A stretch of 21,432 bases of DNA from CAZQIC01 sp964593555 (lineage in GTDB: Bacteria > Bacteroidota > Bacteroidia > JAFLBG01), in NCBI GenBank assembly GCA_964593555.1, contig CAZQIC010000080.1:1-21432 (forward strand), given 5' to 3'. The translations under genes and the position numbers were made by a program. The stretch's first letter is position 1, and each line of letters opens with the position of its first letter. Of this stretch, positions 8,658-16,437 are shown piece by piece. The notes beneath the pieces are model-generated. The model ran no database searches and had not been told where the DNA came from. It saw nothing but the letters and a program-made list of their open reading frames with translations.

Positions 8658-9287
8658 TCACAATGACACCAACGATTTTAAATCAACTTTACCTGCCACG
8701 GATTTTACAAAATCTGTATTTTCCTGTTTATCTGCATCAACCGCTACTAAAAACCGATCACCTGCACCCAATACAACGGAAGCTTTTTTACTTTTCTTTT
8801 TAAATGACTCCCAACCTTTCATATCTCCAACTGTAATACTTTTACCCTTTTCTTCAGGAGTATCAACTGACATTCCCATACCCCACATGGCTGTTGACAT
8901 TGTATAAAGTGAAAACGCAGCACTGTAATCTATAATTGATATTTTAACTCTGTCTCCATTATCATTTTTATATGCAACCTCTGCTGAAGAATAAGACAAA
9001 CCTTGCATCGTCATAGTTGCACCGGTAGGTTCACCTTTTTTATAACCATCAATTGACTCCGGAAGGTATTTATATAACTCTTCATAAGGTATAGCCTTAA
9101 GACTGTCACCTTTTGCCATTCTCTCCTCTTGCTTTTTGGCATTCTCTTCCATTTCCTTAGCCATATTCATCATAGCGCCTAATGGATTTTTTTTAGGATC
9201 AATTTCTTTTTTTTCTTCAGCCTTATCACCGCAGGAATAGAAAGTAATGATCACAAGTATTAATAAGAGGTAAGTCAGTTTCTGCAT
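8658..9287 (-). CDS. Putative lipoprotein of unknown function
   Basis: The 209-residue product begins MQKLTYLLLILVIITFYSCG, a lipoprotein signal peptide with its lipobox cysteine at residue 19. A charged, Met/Lys/Glu-rich, probably helical linker (about 24-65) follows, then a compact domain from YLPESIDGYKKGEP to the end. I do not recognise the family. The frame extends to an ATG at 9332, but that start would bury the signal peptide and lie upstream of a good promoter match at 9305-9336, so I chose the ATG at 9285-9287. It lies between pnp (whose terminator is at 9350-9378) and rpoD, 66 bp before the latter, and could be cotranscribed with rpoD. It probably sits in the outer or inner membrane facing the periplasm (inference). 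Confidence 0.8.
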   Translation of the reverse strand: MQKLTYLLLILVIITFYSCGDKAEEKKEIDPKKNPLGAMMNMAKEMEENAKKQEERMAKGDSLKAIPYEELYKYLPESIDGYKKGEPTGATMTMQGLSYSSAEVAYKNDNGDRVKISIIDYSAAFSLYTMSTAMWGMGMSVDTPEEKGKSITVGDMKGWESFKKKSKKASVVLGAGDRFLVAVDADKQENTDFVKSVAGKVDLKSLVSL

Positions 9288-9304
9288 GTGTCTAAATTGT
9301 TGAT

Positions 9305-9336
9305 CAAATATAAAATTTATTCCTTGCAACATAGCA
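9305..9336 (-). promoter_or_regulatory. Putative promoter of lipoprotein gene (and possibly rpoD)
   Basis: On the minus strand TTG (9334-9336) is followed after 21 bases by TATATTTG (9305-9312). This fits the Bacteroidota TTG-N17-23-TAnnTTTG pattern. The predicted transcription start is near 9300, about 13 bases before the ATG at 9287. It lies just downstream of the pnp terminator. No equally good promoter was seen directly before rpoD. Confidence 0.5.
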
Positions 9337-9349
9337 AGAATATATAAGC

Positions 9350-9378
9350 AAAAAGTCCCCTGCCAAAGGCAGAGGACT
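9350..9378 (-). terminator. Rho-independent terminator after pnp
   Basis: Bases 9354-9364 and 9368-9378 pair in an 11-bp stem around a 3-base loop. The one imperfect pair (C9359/A9373 on the plus strand) becomes G-U in minus-strand RNA, so the hairpin is continuous only in that direction. The stem is followed on the minus strand by five T (9354-9350, one of them in the stem). It lies 30 bp after the pnp stop. Confidence 0.85.
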
Positions 9379-9408
9379 CAATCTTACATACATTATATTT
9401 TTCTTAAA

Positions 9409-11535
9409 TTATTGCACTTGTTCAGGCTTAGGCAACAAGGCCTTTCTCGATAATTTGAATTTACCTGTTTTCTCATCAACGCCTATCAGCTTCACTTGTA
9501 TTTTATCTCCTTCTTTTAACACACCACTAAGGCTGTCTAGTCTTTTCCAATCTACTTCAGAGATATGTAACAATGCATCCTTACCAGGTAAAAACTCTAC
9601 GAAAGCTCCGTAAGTCTGTATAGACTTAACAGTTCCATCATATATAGAACCAACTTCAGGAACCGCAGTAATACCCTTAATACGGTTAACTGCTTTATCG
9701 ATTGCCTCTTTATTATCAGCCGAGACATCGATCACTCCCATTCCATTTATTTCTTCAATAACGATAACAGCACCCGATTCACGTTGCATTTCCTGAATTA
9801 CTTTTCCGCCTGGCCCGATTACAGCTCCAATAAATTCTTTTGGAATAATCAATTGTACTATACGAGGTGCGTGTGCTTTAAACTCATCACGTGGAACAGA
9901 AATAACTTTGGTCATTTCACCAAGTATATGTAACCTGCCTTGTTTTGCCTGTTCCATCGCCTGTTTCATTACATCGTAAGAAAGTCCATGAACTTTTAAA
10001 TCCATTTGGCAAGCCGTGATACCATCCTTAGTGCCGGTAACTTTAAAATCCATATCACCTAAGTGATCTTCATCACCTAATATATCAGACAATACTGCAA
10101 ATTTTCCTTTATCATCCGTGATCAACCCCATTGCTATACCAGATACGGGTTTAGAGATCTTGATACCAGCATCCATCAATGCAAGTGTTCCTGCACATAC
10201 AGTCGCCATTGATGATGAACCATTTGATTCTAATATATCAGAAACGACACGAATGGTATACGGAGAATCTTTAGGCAACACGTGCTTTAAACCTCTCATT
10301 GCCAAATTTCCGTGTCCAACTTCCCTCCTGCTTGTTCCACGATTTGGGCGAGCCTCGCCTGTTGAAAACGCAGGGAAGTTATAGTGTAATAAGAAATTAT
10401 TTGTTCCTTTTATCATTGCTCCATCTATCGTTTGCAGATCCATTTTAGAACCCAATGTAACAGTGGTTAATGATTGTGTTTCTCCTCTTGTAAAAACAGC
10501 AGAGCCATGCGCGGCAGGAATATAATCTACTTCGCACCATATAGGTCTTATGTCTGTTGTTTTTCTATTGTCTAACCTAATGCCTTCATCAAGAATCACT
10601 CTTCTAACAGCTTCCCACTCTACATCATGAAAATATTTTTTAGCCAGCGATGTTTTTGCCGCTCTGTCTTCTTCTGAAAAAGTAGAAAGAAATTCTTCTA
10701 ACACAGCTGCAAAAGCTTCTCCCCTTTCTGATTTACTTGGGTTACCTCTTTTAGCAACAGCATATACTTTTTCGTAAGTAGCTTTTTTTACCTGCTCTTT
10801 TAATTCCAGATCGTTTGTTTCGTGATTATACTCGCGTTTCTTTTTTTCTCCTGCACGTTTTGCAAAATCTTTTATTGCTTCACATTGAATTTTGATAGCG
10901 GTATGTGCAAACTTAATTGCCTCCAACATATCAGCTTCTGAAACTTCTTTTAACTCACCTTCAACCATTAAAATATCAGTTTCTGATGCAGCAACTATCA
11001 TATCCATATCTCCGTTCGGCAGATCAGATATATTTGGGTTAAGAACAAACTTTCCATCTATTCTTCCTACCCTTACTTCTGAAACTGGACCTTTGAAAGG
11101 AATATCAGATACAGCAAGTGCTGCAGAAGCAGCCAGACAAGCCAATGCATCAGGGTAAATATTTTTATCGGCAGAAATAAGAGAGATCATTACTTGTGTG
11201 TCTGCATGATAATCATCAGGAAACAAAGGCCTCAAAGCCCTATCCACTAAGCGGCTAATCAGAATCTCATAATCATTGAGTCTTGCTTCTCTTTTGAAAA
11301 AGCCTCCTGGAAAACGACCTACAGCGGCATATTTCTCCTGATAATCTACGGAGAGTGGTAAAAAATCTATTCCTTCTTTTGCTATTTTGCTTGATACAAC
11401 TGTAGCTAGCAACATGGTATTACCCATTGATACAACAACAGCACCATCTGCCTGTCTTGCTAATTTTCCTGTTTCAAGAGTAATGGTACGTCCATCTCCT
11501 AGGTCAAATGATTTTGATATCGCGTTAATTGACAT
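9409..11535 (-). CDS. pnp: Polyribonucleotide nucleotidyltransferase (PNPase)
   Basis: This is the phosphorolytic 3'-to-5' exoribonuclease of RNA turnover; it degrades RNA with phosphate to nucleoside diphosphates. The 708-residue length is normal. The first RNase PH domain holds FPGGFFKREAR (75-85). An all-helical linker (about 200-300) comes next. The second RNase PH domain holds ESNGSSSMATVC (436-447) and GDEDHLGDMDF with D488 and D494, equivalent to the catalytic Asp pair. The KH domain spans 563-625 with the GPGG loop at 574-577. The S1 domain spans 628-697. ATG at 11533-11535. It lies 104 bp after rpsO, as in many bacteria, with a terminator hairpin in the gap, so it is probably transcribed both by partial readthrough and from its own promoter. 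PNPase control at the rpsO-pnp gap is known in E. coli; here it is inference. Confidence 0.98.
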   Translation of the reverse strand: MSINAISKSFDLGDGRTITLETGKLARQADGAVVVSMGNTMLLATVVSSKIAKEGIDFLPLSVDYQEKYAAVGRFPGGFFKREARLNDYEILISRLVDRALRPLFPDDYHADTQVMISLISADKNIYPDALACLAASAALAVSDIPFKGPVSEVRVGRIDGKFVLNPNISDLPNGDMDMIVAASETDILMVEGELKEVSEADMLEAIKFAHTAIKIQCEAIKDFAKRAGEKKKREYNHETNDLELKEQVKKATYEKVYAVAKRGNPSKSERGEAFAAVLEEFLSTFSEEDRAAKTSLAKKYFHDVEWEAVRRVILDEGIRLDNRKTTDIRPIWCEVDYIPAAHGSAVFTRGETQSLTTVTLGSKMDLQTIDGAMIKGTNNFLLHYNFPAFSTGEARPNRGTSRREVGHGNLAMRGLKHVLPKDSPYTIRVVSDILESNGSSSMATVCAGTLALMDAGIKISKPVSGIAMGLITDDKGKFAVLSDILGDEDHLGDMDFKVTGTKDGITACQMDLKVHGLSYDVMKQAMEQAKQGRLHILGEMTKVISVPRDEFKAHAPRIVQLIIPKEFIGAVIGPGGKVIQEMQRESGAVIVIEEINGMGVIDVSADNKEAIDKAVNRIKGITAVPEVGSIYDGTVKSIQTYGAFVEFLPGKDALLHISEVDWKRLDSLSGVLKEGDKIQVKLIGVDEKTGKFKLSRKALLPKPEQVQ

Positions 11536-11551
11536 GTTAATTTATTTATTT

Positions 11552-11585
11552 CAAGTTTATATTTAGATACTTTTAAAAATGCAAA
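11552..11585 (-). promoter_or_regulatory. Possible pnp promoter overlapping the rpsO terminator
   Basis: On the minus strand TTTG (11582-11585) is followed after 22 bases by TAAACTTG (11552-11559), one mismatch from TAnnTTTG. The ATG of pnp lies 16 bases further on. The -33 element would be made from the T tract of the rpsO terminator. Weak match. Confidence 0.3.
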
Positions 11586-11610
11586 AAGGCAATTGAGAAA
11601 TTGCCCTTTT
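11583..11610 (-). terminator. Hairpin terminator between rpsO and pnp
   Basis: Bases 11583-11594 and 11599-11610 form a 12-bp stem with a 4-base loop. The single imperfect pair (A11587/C11606) becomes U-G in minus-strand RNA. On the minus strand an A-rich 5' arm, a GGGCAATT core and a T tract give a typical intrinsic terminator 30 bp after the rpsO stop. It would reduce transcription into pnp. Confidence 0.8.
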
Positions 11611-11639
11611 TAACAAAGCTCCAGAACCATTCTGAGGAT

Positions 11640-11909
11640 TTATTTTCTTATATCAAGTTCCTTGATAATAGCACGATACTTTTCAATATCAGATGCTTTA
11701 AGATAATCAAGCAAACTTCTACGTTTACCAACCAAATTGATTAGTGAACGTTGTGTATGCTTATCTTTTTTAGAGATTTTTAAGTGCTCAGTTAAATGAT
11801 TTATTCTATGAGTAAAAAGTGCGATCTGAGACTCAGTAGAGCCTGTATTCGTTTCTTTTTTTCCGTGTTTTTTAAAGATTCCCTTCTTTACTTCTGACGT
11901 TAAATACAT
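11640..11909 (-). CDS. rpsO: 30S ribosomal protein S15
   Basis: S15 is a primary 16S rRNA-binding protein of the small subunit. The 89-residue product has the standard length and the family's diagnostic stretches: NTGSTESQIALFTHRI (residues 21-36), LTEHLK, and the RSLINLVGKRRSLLDYL helix (54-70). ATG at 11907-11909. It is 22 bp downstream of accD on the same strand and I found no convincing promoter in or just before that gap, so it is likely read from the fba-accD transcript as well as any promoter inside accD. A hairpin terminator follows before pnp. Confidence 0.98.
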   Translation of the reverse strand: MYLTSEVKKGIFKKHGKKETNTGSTESQIALFTHRINHLTEHLKISKKDKHTQRSLINLVGKRRSLLDYLKASDIEKYRAIIKELDIRK

Positions 11910-11931
11910 TGTTATTCAACTTTATGGGTGG

Positions 11932-12822
11932 CTAGGACACATTTTTTTTGAAAAATAAAAAAATTATAGGAATTCTTGAGTTTTTGAAAAAAGCCAAAAT
12001 ACGCGTTAATTCCTGCTTTAGATCCTTACGGTTAATGATCTTATCCAAAAAACCATGTTCCAGTACAAATTCTGCTGTTTGGAAACCTTTTGGAAGGTCC
12101 TTACCAATTGTTTCTTTCACTACTCTTGGGCCGGCAAAACCAATAAGCGATGCAGGTTCTGCGATATTCAAATCGCCAAGCATAGCATAAGAAGCCGTAA
12201 CTCCACCTGTTGTAGGATCGGTAAGCAATGAAATAAAAGGTATGTTCGCTTTAGACATTAAAGAAAGTTTAGCGGAAGTCTTTGCCATTTGCATCAATGA
12301 AAAAGCAGCCTCCATCATTCTTGCTCCACCCGATTTAGAAATGATCAACAAAGGATATCTATTCTCTAAACAATAATCAATTGCACGTGAAATTTTTTCT
12401 CCGACAACAGATCCCATCGAACCTCCGATAAATCCGAAGTCCATACAACAAACAACAAGATCATTCCCTTCTACTTTCCCATGACCAGTTCTCATTGCAT
12501 CTTTTAGTCCGCTTTTTTTCTGTGAATCTCTTAAACGATCAACATATTTTTTTGTATCCTCAAATTGGAGCGGGTCGCCAGAAGTAATATCCGGATTCAG
12601 TTCAGTATAAACTCCTTCATCAAATAATATTTCAAAATAAACGGCTGATGCAATTCTCTCGTGGTAGCCGCATTCAACACATACGTGTTTATTCGCAGCG
12701 TGATCCGTTGCTGAAGTAATTTTTTTGCATGAAGAACATTTGTACCAAAGACCTTCAGGGGTTTCCTTTTTTTCTTTGGTAGATGTTGTAATACCCGACT
12801 TTATCCTTTTAAACCAGCTCAT
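11932..12822 (-). CDS. accD: Acetyl-CoA carboxylase carboxyltransferase subunit beta
   Basis: With AccA this subunit moves the carboxyl group from carboxybiotin to acetyl-CoA, giving malonyl-CoA for fatty acid synthesis. The 296-residue product has the N-terminal zinc ribbon (C29, C32, C48, C51) and the crotonase-like carboxyltransferase domain with GFIGGSMGSVVGEKI, SGGARMMEAAFSLMQMAKTSA-type and LTDPTTGGVTASYAMLGDL motifs. The last about 17 residues are hydrophobic and basic (RIPIIFLFFKKNVS) and go a little past the usual end; I treat them as a benign extension. ATG at 12820-12822, 18 bp after fba. It is unusual only in its neighbours: aldolase upstream and rpsO downstream, tying lipid synthesis to glycolysis and ribosome synthesis in one unit. 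Confidence 0.97.
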   Translation of the reverse strand: MSWFKRIKSGITTSTKEKKETPEGLWYKCSSCKKITSATDHAANKHVCVECGYHERIASAVYFEILFDEGVYTELNPDITSGDPLQFEDTKKYVDRLRDSQKKSGLKDAMRTGHGKVEGNDLVVCCMDFGFIGGSMGSVVGEKISRAIDYCLENRYPLLIISKSGGARMMEAAFSLMQMAKTSAKLSLMSKANIPFISLLTDPTTGGVTASYAMLGDLNIAEPASLIGFAGPRVVKETIGKDLPKGFQTAEFVLEHGFLDKIINRKDLKQELTRILAFFKNSRIPIIFLFFKKNVS

Positions 12823-12840
12823 CGCTCCTATTTACTTTAC

Positions 12841-13899
12841 TTATGCAATTGTAATCTCCTTAGATAAATAAACATCCTGAATAGCGTTCAACAATGTTAC
12901 ACCTTCTTTCATCGGTTTTTGAAACGCTTTACGTCCCGATATCAAACCTTGTCCGCCGGCTCTTTTATTAATTACAGCTGTTGTAACCGCTTCTGCAAGA
13001 TCGGATGCTCCTTTTGATTCACCACCGGAATTGATCAATCCAAAACGTCCCATATAACAATTTGCAACCTGGTAACGGCAAAGGTCTATAGGATGATCAG
13101 AAGAAAGTTCTGAATAAACTTTAGGATGTGTTTTGCCAAAATTAACAGCATTGTATCCGCCATTATTCGTTGGTAATTTTTGTTTTATAATATCTGATTG
13201 GATAGTGACTCCCAGGTGATTTGCCTGTGAAGTTAGGTCCGATGCTGCATGATAATCTATCCCATCTTTTTTAAATCCGGGGTTACGTAAATAACACCAA
13301 AGTACGGTTGCCATTCCAAATTCATGAGCCATTTCAAAAGCTTTTGCCACTTCCACAATTTGTCTTGCTGATTCGGGTGAGCCAAAATAAATAGTAGCAC
13401 CAACAGCAACAGCTCCCATATTCCATGCATCCTTAATTGTACCAAACATGATCTGGTCAAACTTATTTGGATAGCTCAAAAACTCATTGTGATTCACTTT
13501 AACTATAAATGGAATTCGGTGGGCATATTTCCTTGATACAGAGGCTAATACGCCATATGTAGAAGCGACCGCATTACAGCCGCCTTCCATAGCAAGTTTT
13601 ACAATATTTTCCGAATCGAAATATAAAGGGTTTGGCGCGAATGATGCTCCGGCCGAATGCTCTATTCCCTGATCGACAGGTAAAATAGAAACGTATCCTG
13701 TACCACCTAATCTTCCGTGATTGTAAATATCACTAAGACTCCTTAACACTTGTTGTGAGCGATTAGTATCTCTGAATATACGATCAACAAAATCCGGCCC
13801 GGGAAGATGTATCTGCTCCTTTGTTATTCCTTTACTTGTATGTTTTAAAAGGCTGTCGGCATCTTTACCTAAAAGCTCAGTAATTTTATTTATTGACAT
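12841..13899 (-). CDS. fbaB: Class I fructose-bisphosphate aldolase (FbaB/DhnA family)
   Basis: This cytosolic enzyme cleaves fructose 1,6-bisphosphate to dihydroxyacetone phosphate and glyceraldehyde 3-phosphate through a Schiff-base lysine, and runs in reverse in gluconeogenesis. The 352-residue product matches the bacterial class I DhnA type rather than the zinc class II enzyme. It has LPVDQGIEHS (73-82), FIVKVNHNEF (131-140), SDIIKQKLP with K239 as the likely Schiff-base lysine, a phosphate-binding SGGESKGASD (291-300), and ISGRKAFQKP (320-329). ATG at 13897-13899. A strong promoter match precedes it at 13929-13960, so it is probably the first gene of the fba-accD-rpsO unit. Coordinates and family are certain; the exact subtype name is slightly less so. 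Confidence 0.95.
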   Translation of the reverse strand: MSINKITELLGKDADSLLKHTSKGITKEQIHLPGPDFVDRIFRDTNRSQQVLRSLSDIYNHGRLGGTGYVSILPVDQGIEHSAGASFAPNPLYFDSENIVKLAMEGGCNAVASTYGVLASVSRKYAHRIPFIVKVNHNEFLSYPNKFDQIMFGTIKDAWNMGAVAVGATIYFGSPESARQIVEVAKAFEMAHEFGMATVLWCYLRNPGFKKDGIDYHAASDLTSQANHLGVTIQSDIIKQKLPTNNGGYNAVNFGKTHPKVYSELSSDHPIDLCRYQVANCYMGRFGLINSGGESKGASDLAEAVTTAVINKRAGGQGLISGRKAFQKPMKEGVTLLNAIQDVYLSKEITIA

Positions 13900-13928
13900 A
13901 TGCTAATACAATTTGATATTTGGGATGG

Positions 13929-13960
13929 CAAACCTACATAAAATAGCTCTTTTGACCAAA
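13929..13960 (-). promoter_or_regulatory. Putative promoter of fba-accD-rpsO unit
   Basis: On the minus strand TTTG (13957-13960) is followed after 20 bases by TAGGTTTG (13929-13936). Both boxes match the Bacteroidota primary-sigma consensus (TTTG at -33, TAnnTTTG at -7) exactly and at nearly ideal spacing. The predicted start is near 13925, about 26 bases before the ATG. It is the best promoter match found in the window. Confidence 0.6.
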
Positions 13961-13974
13961 AGCTAAAATTAATC

Positions 13975-16401
13975 TTAGAATGGGTATCCAATACCAAAAT
14001 TAAGATTAAGGAATGAATATTTTTCTCCATAAAATGCATCAAAATTATTCTTCCATTGTTTATCGAAAGCATGTGGTATCACCCAGCGCCCATCCTCTCC
14101 AAAGGCCGGATCATAAACCTTTAGACCCAGATCCACACGAAGTATACAAAAACTAAAATCGGCACGTACACCGGTGCCGATACCAAGCGCCATTTCCTTA
14201 TAAAAACTATCTAATCTAAATTCTCCGTTTGGCCTAAGTAAGTCCTTTTTTCTTAACCAGATATTTCCCGCATCTGCAAAAAATGCGCCGTTAAACATTT
14301 TAGTTACCTTAAATCTGTATTCAAGATTAAATTCAATCAGCCCATCTCCTATCCGGTCGTAATTATTTTTTGAAATGCTCTGGAACGAGCCAGGACCCAA
14401 TGTGCGAGCCTCCCATGCACGGATATCACTTGAACCACCGGCATAAAAACTTTTTTCGAAAGGCAATACCCTTAAATTGTGTAAAGGCTTTCCTACCCCG
14501 GCATAAGTCCTGAATACGAGCATCCGATGACCACTATATACAGTGTAATGCCTGTAGTCAATATCCAACCTCAGGTATTGCGAAAATATTATATTGGATA
14601 CCCTATAACTTCCCCCGGTATCTTTAGGAGCCTCAGCCAGATTATAAATACCTCGTAAAACATTTCCTGAAAATTCCGCATTGACTTTAAAGTAAGTAAA
14701 ATTAGAAAGTCGTTTTAGATCCTGATCATTATACTGAAACGTATATCGTGTGGCTGTAACAAGGTGATCGGTATAACTATTCAGAATTAAATAATCGTTT
14801 GTCCTTTTTAAAAAATCTTCAAAGCCAGCCCCTTTATCGATCTTTATGAAAGTAACTTCAATGGGGTTTATAGTATGCCGCTTTTGCGGAGTCTCCCTCC
14901 ATGTATAACCATATGAAATGTTTGCTGCATAACGTGTATAATCCGGTCGCTGCTGGTAGTTTAAATAACTTGTAAAGTTTGTTCGTGGATCAGAATTTGG
15001 CGAAACCTTTACTTTAAATGGCAATAAGAAGCGTGGAATATCAAGTTTAGCCTCCGGACCAAACTCTATAGTGTTAAACACAAACTGCTTCACCTCTTTG
15101 TTTACAGGCTTCTGGGCTTCTAAACCTCCTCTCATTCTGATCTCTAATATCTCCAGGCCTTTAAATAAATTTCGATTCTGATAAATTGCACTTATTGCGA
15201 TGCCTCTATTGGCCGATGTATTAGTTCCCTGTGCTTCAATACTGAAAGCCTGTTTAGCAATCGGAGAAAGAGTTATATGCGCATCCAGCGAATCCGCCCG
15301 GCCGGGAGTTTTTTCAAATCGTATACTAACTAATTTAAATGCCCTTAAATTGGATAACCTTTGATATGATTTTTCTGCATTCCCCAATTGATATAATTCT
15401 CCCTTGCGAAGAAATATTGCCGAGGTTAAAACGCCAGGCCTGTATTTAAGTTCGCCTTTATAAATAAGATGGACGCCATCAAAAAACAGTGTATCATTCG
15501 GAACAGCATCGGACAGCTTCGGCATTGATTCGATGTTTACGTAAACATTAGAAAGCCTGTATTGCTGGTGAAATGATTCAATAGCTGAATCTGGAAATTC
15601 CGGAACCGGTTTTAAAAAATTGTTGATACCCAAAGTAATATTCAATTGATAAGTTCCCAAAGCACTATCAACCTCATATGAAATGTACTCCTTGCTAAAA
15701 TCATAAAAACCAAGATTCAGCAACCTCTTTGTAATTCGATCACGTTCTCGCTGTAATACATCTACATCATAATTGTTCCCCTTTTTAAGAAGCGAAGAGG
15801 CTGTATCTCCCAATATATAAGACTCCAGGTATTTATCGTCAATTGAATAGCGTATATCCATGATAGTATAGGGTCTACCTGCTTCAATTTTATAATACAC
15901 AACCGCGGTTTTTCTTCTGTACTTTATTGAATCGCTTACTGTATTATTAAAATATCCCTTACTTGCCAGGTACAAACTTAACTGCTTGGAAGATTTCATG
16001 GCAAGAATACTATCAAGTATTACCGGTGCTTCACCAATCTCCCGTACCCATTCCGGAAATGTGAGCCGATCAGTACGTTTTGGTTTTTTATTTTTTGACT
16101 GCCGCCTGATGTTTTTAGCAGCTATCTTCTTGTCCTTTTTTTCTCTTTTTCTCTTTACTTTTTCTTCAGAGAAAATATTGTAAACCCGTAAATGAAAAGC
16201 ATACACTCCAAGCAGCCTCCTGTTTGGTTTTTGTTTAATATATGCCAGTAGATCAGCCTTATCTACTTTATTGGATTTTTCGATTATAAAATTTCGGGTA
16301 AGTAAATGCTCCCCTTCTTTAAGCCGGCGTGTTGAAGAACAGCCAAAAATAAAGACAAGGCAAACAGGCAACAAAAACTTTGTATACTTGTATATTTGCA
16401 T
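13975..16401 (-). CDS. tamL: TamA-like outer-membrane Omp85 lipoprotein (TamL)
   Basis: This is an Omp85-family beta-barrel thought to help envelope protein assembly or lipid homeostasis in the outer membrane. The 808-residue product starts MQIYKYTKFLLPVCLVFIFGC with a lipobox cysteine at residue 21, so it is lipidated. That feature separates the Bacteroidota TamL form from E. coli TamA. POTRA-like domains follow (roughly 25-390, with a Lys/Arg-rich insert near 75-105). A C-terminal barrel comes next, with GGSSDIRAW, where IRAW (660-663) is the L6 (V/I)RGF-type motif, then RTLGPGSF. It ends in a beta-signal with a terminal Phe (NFGIGYPF). I chose the ATG at 16399-16401; the frame also opens two codons earlier at a GTG. 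No tamB lies next to it. It is divergent from the methyltransferase gene across 36 bp. Confidence 0.88.
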   Translation of the reverse strand: MQIYKYTKFLLPVCLVFIFGCSSTRRLKEGEHLLTRNFIIEKSNKVDKADLLAYIKQKPNRRLLGVYAFHLRVYNIFSEEKVKRKREKKDKKIAAKNIRRQSKNKKPKRTDRLTFPEWVREIGEAPVILDSILAMKSSKQLSLYLASKGYFNNTVSDSIKYRRKTAVVYYKIEAGRPYTIMDIRYSIDDKYLESYILGDTASSLLKKGNNYDVDVLQRERDRITKRLLNLGFYDFSKEYISYEVDSALGTYQLNITLGINNFLKPVPEFPDSAIESFHQQYRLSNVYVNIESMPKLSDAVPNDTLFFDGVHLIYKGELKYRPGVLTSAIFLRKGELYQLGNAEKSYQRLSNLRAFKLVSIRFEKTPGRADSLDAHITLSPIAKQAFSIEAQGTNTSANRGIAISAIYQNRNLFKGLEILEIRMRGGLEAQKPVNKEVKQFVFNTIEFGPEAKLDIPRFLLPFKVKVSPNSDPRTNFTSYLNYQQRPDYTRYAANISYGYTWRETPQKRHTINPIEVTFIKIDKGAGFEDFLKRTNDYLILNSYTDHLVTATRYTFQYNDQDLKRLSNFTYFKVNAEFSGNVLRGIYNLAEAPKDTGGSYRVSNIIFSQYLRLDIDYRHYTVYSGHRMLVFRTYAGVGKPLHNLRVLPFEKSFYAGGSSDIRAWEARTLGPGSFQSISKNNYDRIGDGLIEFNLEYRFKVTKMFNGAFFADAGNIWLRKKDLLRPNGEFRLDSFYKEMALGIGTGVRADFSFCILRVDLGLKVYDPAFGEDGRWVIPHAFDKQWKNNFDAFYGEKYSFLNLNFGIGYPF

Positions 16402-16414
16402 TACCACAAAAATA
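16391..16414. promoter_or_regulatory. Possible divergent promoter pair between tamL and the methyltransferase gene
   Basis: Two exact TAnnTTTG boxes face each other. On the plus strand TATATTTG (16391-16398) would start transcription near 16403, giving a leader of about 35 bases for the gene at 16438. On the minus strand TATTTTTG (16407-16414) would start near 16402, at the tamL ATG itself, implying a leaderless or nearly leaderless mRNA. Neither has a clear -33 TTG, so both are tentative. Confidence 0.3.
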
Positions 16415-16437
16415 GGACTAAATAACCATTACCCCTC

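Noticed and set aside
9288..9332. Upstream ATG start for the lipoprotein gene.
   Set aside because: It would place 15 residues ahead of a clear lipoprotein signal peptide and would start inside or above a promoter match.
13944..13965. Inverted repeat TAGCT..TTTTG/CAAAA..GCTA considered as a terminator of tamL.
   Set aside because: The stem needs an asymmetric bulge, is AT-rich with no proper T tract, and overlaps the good fba promoter, so I do not call it a terminator.
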